Source of the DNA: an uncultured Sphingomonadales bacterium
GTDB taxonomy: Bacteria > Pseudomonadota > Alphaproteobacteria > Sphingomonadales > Sphingomonadaceae
Direction of reading: 5' to 3'
Assembly: GCA_903832325.1 (NCBI GenBank)
Contig: CAILBC010000036.1
Span: 62,001-126,000, forward strand
Length of the DNA: 64,000 nt
The notes beneath the pieces were generated by a model that saw nothing but the letters and a program-made list of their open reading frames with translations, was not told the origin of the DNA and searched no databases. Made by a program: the position numbers and the translations under genes. This document shows positions 44,707 to 53,040 of this stretch, piece by piece (position 1 is the first letter of the stretch; every line of letters starts with the position of its first letter).

Positions 44707-45398
44707 TGGGCGTGCTCCATCTGGGCAGCGGCTTTACGCGCTTCGGCTTCACGAATGGGCAGGATGGCGGCCATGCGCTGATTGTAGGCGGCAAGGATTG
44801 CGGGCGGCGCGGTTTCTGGCGTGCCAGCATCAAACGGCGGCGCAGGGGCGTATTCCAGCCCCAGTTGCAGCGTTTGGGCCAAGCCTTCGCCGCCGAGGTC
44901 CGCCAGCACCGTGAGCGCGAAATCGATCCCCGCCGTCACCCCGCCGCCGGTGATGACATTGCCGTCGCGCACCACGCGGCCCGCATCCGGCGTGGCCCCG
45001 AACAGCGGCAACAGATGCCGCCACGCCCAATGGCAAGCGGCGCGCTTGCCCTGAAGCAGTCCCGCCGCGCCCAGGATCAGCGAGCCAGTGCAAACCGACG
45101 TCACATAGCGCGCGCCAAGCCCAAGGCGCCGAACTTGAGCGATGAACGTCGCATCCAGCGCCACCTGTGTCGCGGTGACGCCCCCAGGCACGCAGATCAG
45201 GTCGCAAGCCTCGATGTCCGCCAAACGGACCGTGCCCGCAAACACCAGTCCCTCGGCCGCCACATCGCCGCCATCGCGGCTCGCGACGATAGTTTCGCTG
45301 CCGGGCAAGCGCGAGAGGAACTGATGCGGGCCGGTGAAATCAAGCTGGGTCATGCCGGGAAAGGTGGCAAAGACGATGCGGAAGGGTCGGTCGGTCAT
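44703..45398 (-). CDS. DJ-1/PfpI-family protein (isonitrile hydratase-like)
   Basis: A 231-residue protein. FPGMTQLDFTGPHQFLSRLPGSETIVASRDGG and SVCTGSLILGAAGLL, with the nucleophilic cysteine of CTGS in the elbow, match the InhA isonitrile-hydratase-like branch of DJ-1/PfpI. The start at 45398 has AGGAGG before it; a 31-codon upstream extension would overlap the divergent GlxA-type gene. It heads a two-gene operon with DUF1348. Substrate unproven. Confidence 0.83.
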   Translation of the reverse strand: MTDRPFRIVFATFPGMTQLDFTGPHQFLSRLPGSETIVASRDGGDVAAEGLVFAGTVRLADIEACDLICVPGGVTATQVALDATFIAQVRRLGLGARYVTSVCTGSLILGAAGLLQGKRAACHWAWRHLLPLFGATPDAGRVVRDGNVITGGGVTAGIDFALTVLADLGGEGLAQTLQLGLEYAPAPPFDAGTPETAPPAILAAYNQRMAAILPIREAEARKAAAQMEHAQ

Positions 45399-45477
45399 GG
45401 TGGCCTCCTGATGGGAACGCCCCTTCATCGCGCAGGCCCCCGCTTGACGAAATGACAGTGATCCCTCATTTTGCGCC

Positions 45478-46446
45478 ATGCCCCGCACCATCGGCCTTTT
45501 CCTTTATCCCGATTTCCAGATCCTCGACGCCTGCGGGCCGATCACCAGTTTCGAGATCGGCGGGCGGATGGGGAGTGATGCCTATCGCCTGATCCTGCTC
45601 TCGGCCTCGGGCGGGCCAGTGCGGAGTTCCGCTGGTGTCGAGATGGCGACCATCGCACAGCAAGACGCTGGCGCGATCGACACGCTGATCGTGGTCGGCG
45701 GCAATGGCAGCCGCGATGCCATGCGCGATGCGGTCGTGCTGGCCTGTCTGCGCGAACTTGCCGGTACTGTCCGGCGCCTGTGCAGCGTATGCTCCGGGGC
45801 TTTCCTGTTGGCGGGCGCTGGGGTGCTTGATGGACGGCGCGCCACCACCCATTGGCGGCGGGCGGGGCTTTTGTCGCGGCACTTTCCCAAAGTCATCGTC
45901 GAGCCGGACCGCATCCATATCCGCGATGGCCATGTCTGGACCTCCGCCGGGATCACCGCTGGGATAGATCTGGCGTTGGCGCTGATTGCAGAAGATCTGG
46001 GCGAGGATTTGGCCCGCCGGGTGGCGCAGGAGATGGTAGTCTTTTACCGGCGCCCCGGCGGGCAATCGCAATTTTCCGCGCTGGCTGAGCTGGGCGGGGA
46101 CAGTGCGCAATTTGCCCCCTTGCTCGACTGGATCCGTGCGCATCTCGATCAGCAGCTGACAGTTGAGACCCTGGCTGCCGAATCTGCAATGAGCCCGCGC
46201 AATTTCAGTCGCGCCTTTACCCGCGAAATGGGCATGAGCCCGGCTAAGGCCGTCGAACGCTTGCGGCTGGAAGTCGCCCGCGAACGTGTCGAAAACAGCC
46301 CCGAGCCGATCGAGAAAATCGCGGCCCGTCTGGGCTTTCATGATCCCGAGCGTATGAGGCGCGCCTTCCTGCGCGCCTTTGGCCAGCCCCCGCAGGCCAT
46401 GCGCCGTCTAACGCGAGGAATTCAAAGGCCAATTGCGCCGCGATAG
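45478..46446 (+). CDS. GlxA-type AraC regulator with DJ-1/PfpI domain
   Basis: A 322-residue regulator. An N-terminal DJ-1/PfpI-like domain (IGLFLYPDFQILDACGPITSFEIGG, SVCSGAFLLAGAGVLDGRRATTHW) is followed by an AraC-type double helix-turn-helix (LTVETLAAESAMSPRNFSRAFTREMGMSPAKAVERLRLEVARE ... IAARLGFHDPERMRRAFLRAFGQPP). Divergent by 79 bases from the DJ-1/DUF1348 operon, which it probably controls in response to a small molecule. Confidence 0.9.
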   Translation: MPRTIGLFLYPDFQILDACGPITSFEIGGRMGSDAYRLILLSASGGPVRSSAGVEMATIAQQDAGAIDTLIVVGGNGSRDAMRDAVVLACLRELAGTVRRLCSVCSGAFLLAGAGVLDGRRATTHWRRAGLLSRHFPKVIVEPDRIHIRDGHVWTSAGITAGIDLALALIAEDLGEDLARRVAQEMVVFYRRPGGQSQFSALAELGGDSAQFAPLLDWIRAHLDQQLTVETLAAESAMSPRNFSRAFTREMGMSPAKAVERLRLEVARERVENSPEPIEKIAARLGFHDPERMRRAFLRAFGQPPQAMRRLTRGIQRPIAPR

Positions 46447-46825
46447 CGGCCGTTCCCAGGCGTCCGCGAGTTCGTCGAAAGCGGCCATCCGTTCATTGCA
46501 GGGCTGACGTGTCGAAATGACGTGGTCTGGGACAAGCCGTCATCCCGCCCAGTTTGCCAAAAGTCGGCTTCCGAACCGAGCCGACATTCTCGGGTTAGGC
46601 CACCTTGGCTCATTAAACGAGTAAAGCTGGCCGATAGTTGCGCCAGCCACTTGTCGACAAGACCGAAGTGCTGGCCGCGGCGCGAGGTATAGAACCGTGG
46701 GAATCTCTGCTCCTCAGTACCGCCGCGGAATCCCTTTGGACATAAAGCGTTCGACCGCGTCAAACTCCGTAGTATCCGACTGACGTCAGGCAGAATCGCA
46801 AGGCAATCGATCAGCATCAGGGGGT
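46447..46825. other. Spacer before the second defence island
   Basis: 379 bases without a supported gene. A 141-codon frame on the minus strand lacks family character. The promoter of the ATPase operon should lie near the right end. No repeat or terminator was recognised. Confidence 0.4.
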
Positions 46826-48490
46826 ATGGTGGAAGAGAACCCATCACAGGATTACCGCGTGCAGTTCGTCACCGAACGCGCGATCTCGCGCCAGGGTGAA
46901 CCGGGCACGATTACGGTCGCGCCAAGTTCGGACAGCTGGAATGATTTCGGCGAGCGCATCCTCGTCGAAATTGCCATCCAACCCCGCAGCGAAACCCCAT
47001 TCTCGCACGAGCGGCTGACCTTCCGCGGCTTCTTTGGCTTCGTCGAGAAACAGTCTGGCAAGAACGATACACTGCACTTGCGCGACGCTGTCGACCAGAC
47101 ACCCGACCTGCCCGTGGCGGCCGACCAACTCCCTGATTTCTTCACGATGCTGCCGGACATGGCGAGTTATCGCCGGATCGTCGGCGATCTCGGCCCGGAG
47201 GAAGCGCGGCTCGCACTGCGTGCGATGAACGACATCGTCGAGGCTGACGACCGGCCGATCAATCGTCCCTGGCTACGCGCAGCACGCGATAGCCAGATCT
47301 TTCTCAACGCCTTCCTGCGGCACAGCGAGCCTTATTTCACGTGGAAGAATGCGGCGCCGATCCTGCGCGGTGTGGAATATGAGGAACTCGACCGGATTTC
47401 CGACGGGCTGCATATCAAATTCCGGCTCGCCGGCCGGCCCAACGACCATGACCTCTCCTTTCGCTTCGCCGATGGCGACGCCGTGCTGCCGCAACGCTTC
47501 GCGATCGTGATCGGCAAGAATGGCGTAGGAAAAAGCCAGACGCTGGCACAGATCGTCGATGCCGCACTCGCCGGCAAGCCGAAGCTGACCGACATTCGCG
47601 GCGACCGGCCGCTGTTCAACCGCATCCTAGGATTCTACCCGTCGGCGACCATCACCTCGGTGTTCCCGAGCGACCGGCGCAAGCGTGCGCGGGTCTGGTA
47701 TCGGCGCTTTTCGATGGTGAGCGGGCGCTCGCGCCAGACGACCAGCGATCTCATTGTCCAGCTCGCACGCAGCATCGAAGGCATCGGCGCCACCAGCCGA
47801 TATGACATCTTCCTGAAGGCCATCACCGCAATCGACGGGTTTCGGGAACTGGTGCTGCGCACCAAGAGCGGTGAGCGCGGCCCGGTCCCGGTTGACGGCC
47901 TCAATCGCGGCGCTGAGCAGGAGACCATCCGGCGCTATGCGTCGATCAATACACGCTCGGAGCCGGTCCGAATGACCGAAGGCCGGACCTATCCGCTCAG
48001 CAGCGGCGAGCTCAGCTTCCTTCGGTTCGCGGCGCTCGCTGGCCTATACATCGAGAACGGCACGCTGCTGCTGTTCGACGAGCCCGAGACGCACCTCCAT
48101 CCCAATTTCATAAGCCAGTTCGTGGCGCTGCTCGACAGGCTGCTCGCGCAGACCGGGTCGGCGGCGATCCTCGCGACCCATTCAGTCTATTTCGTGCGCG
48201 AGGCGGTCGAGGATCAGGTTCTCGTGCTGCGCTCGGAGGCCGACCGGGCGATCACCGCGGAGACGCCGACGCTGAAGACCTTCGGCGCCGATGTCGGCGC
48301 GATCTCTTATTTTGTGTTCGGGGAAGACCAGCCCTCGCGGCTCGCGCTCGATGTCGAGGACAAGATCATGGCGCAGGGCGCGTCGTGGGAAGTGGTGTTC
48401 GAGACCTATAAGGATCGGGTGTCGCTCGACCTGCTCGGCGAGATCCGCGCACGCGTCGAAGGCACCGATCGGGAGGCCGACGGACAATGA
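46826..48490 (+). CDS. ABC/SMC-type AAA ATPase (Septu-like PtuA relative)
   Basis: A 554-residue ATPase. Walker A GKNGVGKSQ is at about 230-238, the ABC signature LSSGELSFLRF near 391, Walker B LLLFDEPETHLHPN near 415 and a switch histidine in ATHSVYF near 451. The N-terminal 220 residues carry an unassigned domain. It is the first of four genes joined by ATGA or one-base overlaps and is followed by an HNH nuclease gene, the same pairing as PtuA-PtuB of Septu and the ATPase-nuclease arms of some retrons. Likely senses invading DNA and drives the nuclease. Confidence 0.85.
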   Translation: MVEENPSQDYRVQFVTERAISRQGEPGTITVAPSSDSWNDFGERILVEIAIQPRSETPFSHERLTFRGFFGFVEKQSGKNDTLHLRDAVDQTPDLPVAADQLPDFFTMLPDMASYRRIVGDLGPEEARLALRAMNDIVEADDRPINRPWLRAARDSQIFLNAFLRHSEPYFTWKNAAPILRGVEYEELDRISDGLHIKFRLAGRPNDHDLSFRFADGDAVLPQRFAIVIGKNGVGKSQTLAQIVDAALAGKPKLTDIRGDRPLFNRILGFYPSATITSVFPSDRRKRARVWYRRFSMVSGRSRQTTSDLIVQLARSIEGIGATSRYDIFLKAITAIDGFRELVLRTKSGERGPVPVDGLNRGAEQETIRRYASINTRSEPVRMTEGRTYPLSSGELSFLRFAALAGLYIENGTLLLFDEPETHLHPNFISQFVALLDRLLAQTGSAAILATHSVYFVREAVEDQVLVLRSEADRAITAETPTLKTFGADVGAISYFVFGEDQPSRLALDVEDKIMAQGASWEVVFETYKDRVSLDLLGEIRARVEGTDREADGQ

Positions 48491-49368
48491 ACCGGCTCGA
48501 TCCGTCCGAGGATTTCGACGATGCCGGTGCGCTCGATGCGCTCGGCCTCAACACGCGCCTCAAATCCTATCCGGATTTCGCGGCCGAAATCCCCGCGCTC
48601 AAGGCCGGCTATCTCCAGTATGTCGCTGCCAGCGGCAACGCCCACGCCATCCTCAACGTGGCCCTGCCTGACCCAATCAAAGCACAACTTAGGTCGCTTT
48701 ACGCCAGCCCGTCCAACGAGCTGCCGCACATCAACCGCATGCGCGCGGAGAGCGACGCCAATTGTTGCCCTATGTGCGGATCGTTCCACAGCGGCACGCT
48801 CGACCATTTGCTGCCCAAGACCGATTTTCCGGCTTTCGCGATCTTCGGCCGCAATCTCGTGCCTGCCTGCAAATGTAACAGCAAGCGCAGCACGCTCCTC
48901 ACCGGACCCAATCCGGACGAACGTATTCTCCATCCTTATTATGACGACGTCCTGGGCGAGCGGCTGTTCGTCGCGCGGTTCGACGACCCCGGCCCTGTCC
49001 CCAGAATCTCGCTACGGCCGCTGCTCGATCCGCATGATCCCAATTACACATCGGTGCGGTTCCACATGACCAACATCGTCGAGCGCACGTCGATCATACG
49101 CTATCTCAAGACGAGCTGGATGGGCGTGCTGCGACGCCCAAGCCTCGCGGCGGCCGAGCTGCGCAATGCGCCTGCGACCCGCCAGAATCTCGAAGACATT
49201 CTGACGCTCGAGCTCGACCGCCAGGACGATACGCATGGCAGTAAGAACAACTGGCGCTCGGTATTCATTGCCGGCCTGCTGGATGACCCTGTCCTCGACT
49301 GGCTGATCGCCGCTTTCCAGCGGCCGAACTATCAACCTGACGGCCCGTTGCTCAACGGTATCGTCTAG
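48487..49368 (+). CDS. HNH-type nuclease (PtuB-like)
   Basis: A 293-residue protein. CCPMC at 93-97, DH at 106-107 (LDHLLPK), N123 and C128/C130 in NLVPACKCN give an HNH (beta-beta-alpha metal) nuclease with a supporting zinc site. The start overlaps the ATPase stop (ATGA). The C-terminal half is unassigned. Together with the ATPase it resembles Septu, although two more coupled genes follow. Confidence 0.82.
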   Translation: MNRLDPSEDFDDAGALDALGLNTRLKSYPDFAAEIPALKAGYLQYVAASGNAHAILNVALPDPIKAQLRSLYASPSNELPHINRMRAESDANCCPMCGSFHSGTLDHLLPKTDFPAFAIFGRNLVPACKCNSKRSTLLTGPNPDERILHPYYDDVLGERLFVARFDDPGPVPRISLRPLLDPHDPNYTSVRFHMTNIVERTSIIRYLKTSWMGVLRRPSLAAAELRNAPATRQNLEDILTLELDRQDDTHGSKNNWRSVFIAGLLDDPVLDWLIAAFQRPNYQPDGPLLNGIV

Positions 49369-51176
49369 TGACGGACCCGAGTGGAAACGCTATACCGGCA
49401 AAGAGGGACCGGTCCAGGGCGGGTGCCGATGTGGGACTCTTGAGCGACCGGGACGACATCATCGCAGCAGCGAATGTGGGCACGCTGCCCGAACTGTTCG
49501 TCGAACGGCTGCGCCGTCACCAGACGGACGAGCTGGGGAAGGCGTTCCGCGCGACCCTGACCAAACTCCATCATGACGGCACGATCGACGTGCTTGAACC
49601 CGCGCGCCAGATCGCGACGTCGCCGATCAACCAGCACGACTTCTTCACGGTGATGCATGTTTATACCGAGCTGATCCCGACGCTCGATGCTAGCGTTACG
49701 GACATGCTGGCTGCGGTGAAGGCGCTGTCCAACAGGGCCGGCGAGGATCTTGCCGCAGGCATGCCCAATGGCGCCTATCGCAGCTGGGCCGAACACGGCA
49801 GCCGCGCTCGCGACACACTCGAGACGATCAACCCGGAGGATGGCGACGACAGCGCCTATATTTTTCTGGCGCTGCAGGCGCTGGCCAAGAGCGAGCCCGA
49901 TGCGGCGCTCGACCGCGCGATCCTCTATGTCGGCGGGAATGCCGGTCCGGCGCGGTCGGCTGCAGCCAAGGCAATCGGCACCTTTGATGTCAACGATCCC
50001 CAACGCCGCGCTCAAGCTATAAACGCGCTCACCGCCAATGGCGCCAGCGCCGATGACAACAGCCTCGGCCATATTCTCACCGCGATCTGCGAGATCGCCA
50101 AGGCGCATCCCGATGCCCACACCGATGCCGCCGCGCTGATTGAGGCCAATATCGCCCGCGCGGGCGACCATGCGATTCACCAGCTTTCAGGCGAGCTGAT
50201 GTTTCACGCCGATGAGCTGCCGCCCGAGATTGTCAAACCCATAACTTCGATCATGCACAAGGTACCGATCGGCAATCTCGGCACGATCCGCAACATCGGT
50301 GCAGCGGCCGGCAAATTGGCGGGCAAGGACCGTTTAGACGAAGCGCTGGCGCTGATCACGCCACTCATTTCCGCCCATGAGGAACTGACCTCGCTCGACC
50401 CGCTCGGCAACGTCAATTACAGCCTGTTACAGCTTCCGCCCGACCAGCTGGCCAGGACCATCATGGGCTGGCTGCTGGCGTGCGACCCCAATCTCGGCCA
50501 CGCGACGATGGCCCTGGTTGGCGACCATCATGGCGATGCGCCGCTCATCCTCGATCCCCGCTCCGCAGCCGCAAGCCTCGACGACCCCAAGCGGATCCTG
50601 CTTGCCCACAGGGCGATCGGCTGGTTGTTCGTCCACCCGGTCACCGCCGCGTCGCTGGTAGTCGGCCTGCTCGATGGCGCCAGCGACGCTGCGCAGCGCA
50701 CGATCGCCGTACTTCTGTTCGATCCTTTGCTGATAAACTTTTCCGGGTCGGTCGGCGACTGGATCGCCGAACAGGCCAAGGCTCCGGGTCATCCATCCCA
50801 AGCCATCCTCAACGATCTCGTCACGCGGCTCGAGGCCTATATCGGGGGGCTGCGCGCGCACAGCCGGATCAAAGAGCTGCGCCCGTCCGAGCGCGAACGG
50901 CTGATCGAGAACCACCGCCAGCATGAGTCGACGCGCGAGGCCTATAAGGCATCGGAGGAAACCTCGATCTTCGCGTCGCTCGCAAAGCGGCAGGTGCTGC
51001 TATACGGCACGCGCTCGATCAGCTATTTCAAGGGAATGGGCGGCAAGCAGCAGCGCAGCGAGATGAAGATGCACATCTTCAGCCACAGCATCGAATCGCC
51101 GCGCCTCGACATCATCGAGCCGTTCGACCTCGACTATATGCTGCGCGTGTTTCGCGCGATGAAAACCGCGCCATGA
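49368..51176 (+). CDS. Alpha-helical repeat protein of the defence operon
   Basis: A 602-residue protein with GTG start one base inside the HNH stop (TAGTG). It is mostly helical, with repeating patterns such as AQAINALTANGASADDNSLGHILTAICEIAKAHPD and similar blocks, probably HEAT- or ARM-like. No catalytic motif was seen. The C-terminus (KRQVLLYGTRSISYFKGMGG) is distinct. It probably serves as a scaffold or recogniser within the four-gene operon. Its stop overlaps the next start (ATGA). Confidence 0.65.
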   Translation: MTDPSGNAIPAKRDRSRAGADVGLLSDRDDIIAAANVGTLPELFVERLRRHQTDELGKAFRATLTKLHHDGTIDVLEPARQIATSPINQHDFFTVMHVYTELIPTLDASVTDMLAAVKALSNRAGEDLAAGMPNGAYRSWAEHGSRARDTLETINPEDGDDSAYIFLALQALAKSEPDAALDRAILYVGGNAGPARSAAAKAIGTFDVNDPQRRAQAINALTANGASADDNSLGHILTAICEIAKAHPDAHTDAAALIEANIARAGDHAIHQLSGELMFHADELPPEIVKPITSIMHKVPIGNLGTIRNIGAAAGKLAGKDRLDEALALITPLISAHEELTSLDPLGNVNYSLLQLPPDQLARTIMGWLLACDPNLGHATMALVGDHHGDAPLILDPRSAAASLDDPKRILLAHRAIGWLFVHPVTAASLVVGLLDGASDAAQRTIAVLLFDPLLINFSGSVGDWIAEQAKAPGHPSQAILNDLVTRLEAYIGGLRAHSRIKELRPSERERLIENHRQHESTREAYKASEETSIFASLAKRQVLLYGTRSISYFKGMGGKQQRSEMKMHIFSHSIESPRLDIIEPFDLDYMLRVFRAMKTAP

Positions 51177-52993
51177 AACTCGTCATCCGGGAATATTTGG
51201 GGTCGCTGAAGGAGCGCGACGAACTGGACGCAGTTCTACCCGACCTACTGACCGAACTGGGCTTCACGGTCTATTCGCGGCCGGCGCGTGGCACGCGCCA
51301 ATATGGCGTCGATGTCGCCGCGGTCGGCCCCGGTCAGGACGGCATCCGGCGCGTGCATCTGTTCTCGGTCAAGTCGGGCGACCTCGACCGCCACGAATGG
51401 AATACGGCGAGCCCGCAAAGTCTCAGACCGTCGCTCGACGAGATTCTCGATCATTATATCGGCAGCCGCATCCCGCCCGAATATGCGAGCCTCCCGATCG
51501 CGATCTGTCTGACCTTCGGCGGTGCGATCGACGAGCAGGTCCGCGCCGAAGTGACGGGTTATATGACCCGCAACACCACGCCCAAGATCAGCTTCGAGGA
51601 GTGGAACGGCGATCGACTGGCACAGGTCATTCTCGACGGCATCTTGCGCGAGGAGCTGCTGCCAGCACCGCAACGAAGTCATTTGCGCAAGGCCGTAGCG
51701 ATGGTCGAGGAGCCCGACATCGCGCTCGACCATTTCCAGAAACTGCTGCGCGCACTCGCCGACCAGCCCGGCACGACGCCCGCAGCCCGGCTCAGCCAGG
51801 CGCGGCTGATCAACATCTGTCTGTGGATCATGTTTGTCTGGGCGCGCGAGGCCGAGAATGTCGAGGCGCCGTACCGGGCCAGCGAACTGGCGCTGCTTGA
51901 GGTATGGCAGCTCCTGAAGACCGACATCGCCAGGACCTCGAGAGCAAGCGAGGCCGCCAGCGTCGTCCTCAACGAACTGGCCGAGCTCCATTTCACGATC
52001 TGGGACACGCTGTTCGAGGACAAGATCCTACCGGCAGCGGAAATCCGTCACGCGATCTCGACCTCGGTCGAAAGCCTCGCCGCGCTCGACATCAACCTCA
52101 AGCTTTTCGACCTCATCGGCCGTCTTGCGCTGCGTGGGCTGTGGCTGGTCTGGCAATTGTCGCCGGCGACGGGACCGGTCGTCCTTACCAATGACTATCT
52201 CAACACCTTGCCGCCGCTCCTCTCCGACGCCACCCGTGCCACCGTCACCAGGATCGACACACTGATTGAGGCGATGATGGCGATCGTCAGCAACAATCGC
52301 GCGCTGCTCTCGCCGATCGGCGACTGGCAGGCGATCGACATTGGTCTCGCCTTCACCCTGCTCGCCTGCCGTCCCGGCGCGCATGGCGCGATCGATCAAT
52401 GGGCCGAGGAACTCGCCAAGCACTCGATGTTCGCGTTCAAAGCGCATGGCCGCTACCCGATCACCAGCCGCTCCTACTGGGACTTGGTCGATCATCCGTC
52501 CGAGCGCAACGACGAGTATCGTACCCAATCGACCGAGGGCAGCATCCTCTATCCGCTACTGGCGATCTGGTCGGCAGCCAGAGGCGTGCAGACGCTGTTC
52601 GACGAGATCGCAATGTTCAGCGAGGACGCCCTTGCACATTGCACGTTCCAGACCTGGCTTCCCGACGAGGACAGCGAGGACAATCTTTATCTCAACCGCG
52701 ACAGCCACGGGGCGGCGCTAGCGGGCATTCCCGTGACCGAGGGCACGCGCGACACGCTCGATTTCATCCTCGCCGAGGCGAAGACCAACAAGCATTATGA
52801 CCAGCTCTCGGCGGTGAAGCTCGGCCATTGGCCGATCGTGCTGGCCGCTTGCCGCGCACATCGCCTGCCGGTGCCGCCGCAAGTCTGGCGCGACCTTCTG
52901 CCCCATGTCAGCCGGCCAGCCAGGGGGCCGGTCCCTCCGCCAGATGACGGCGCGCCTGAGCCACCAGACGCTGGATCCGAAGACGCTCGCTAG
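51173..52993 (+). CDS. Protein with N-terminal restriction-endonuclease-like domain
   Basis: A 606-residue protein. The first 130 residues resemble a PD-(D/E)XK restriction fold: LTELGFTVYSRPARGTRQYGVDVAAVG with D47, then HLFSVKSG with K67. The usual Glu or Gln before xK is Ser65, so the catalytic site is atypical or degraded. The rest is helical without a known motif. It is the last gene of the coupled operon and converges on the STAND gene 47 bases away. A Mrr-like nuclease is the best guess. Confidence 0.65.
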   Translation: MKLVIREYLGSLKERDELDAVLPDLLTELGFTVYSRPARGTRQYGVDVAAVGPGQDGIRRVHLFSVKSGDLDRHEWNTASPQSLRPSLDEILDHYIGSRIPPEYASLPIAICLTFGGAIDEQVRAEVTGYMTRNTTPKISFEEWNGDRLAQVILDGILREELLPAPQRSHLRKAVAMVEEPDIALDHFQKLLRALADQPGTTPAARLSQARLINICLWIMFVWAREAENVEAPYRASELALLEVWQLLKTDIARTSRASEAASVVLNELAELHFTIWDTLFEDKILPAAEIRHAISTSVESLAALDINLKLFDLIGRLALRGLWLVWQLSPATGPVVLTNDYLNTLPPLLSDATRATVTRIDTLIEAMMAIVSNNRALLSPIGDWQAIDIGLAFTLLACRPGAHGAIDQWAEELAKHSMFAFKAHGRYPITSRSYWDLVDHPSERNDEYRTQSTEGSILYPLLAIWSAARGVQTLFDEIAMFSEDALAHCTFQTWLPDEDSEDNLYLNRDSHGAALAGIPVTEGTRDTLDFILAEAKTNKHYDQLSAVKLGHWPIVLAACRAHRLPVPPQVWRDLLPHVSRPARGPVPPPDDGAPEPPDAGSEDAR

Positions 52994-53040
52994 ACGCGGT
53001 CACCCGCCAGCACGGTCCCGCCACGCCGACAGGGCTTGGC

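Noticed and set aside
46422..46847. A 141-codon minus-strand frame before the defence operon
   Set aside because: Overlaps the ATPase start and the GlxA end, with no recognisable protein features.
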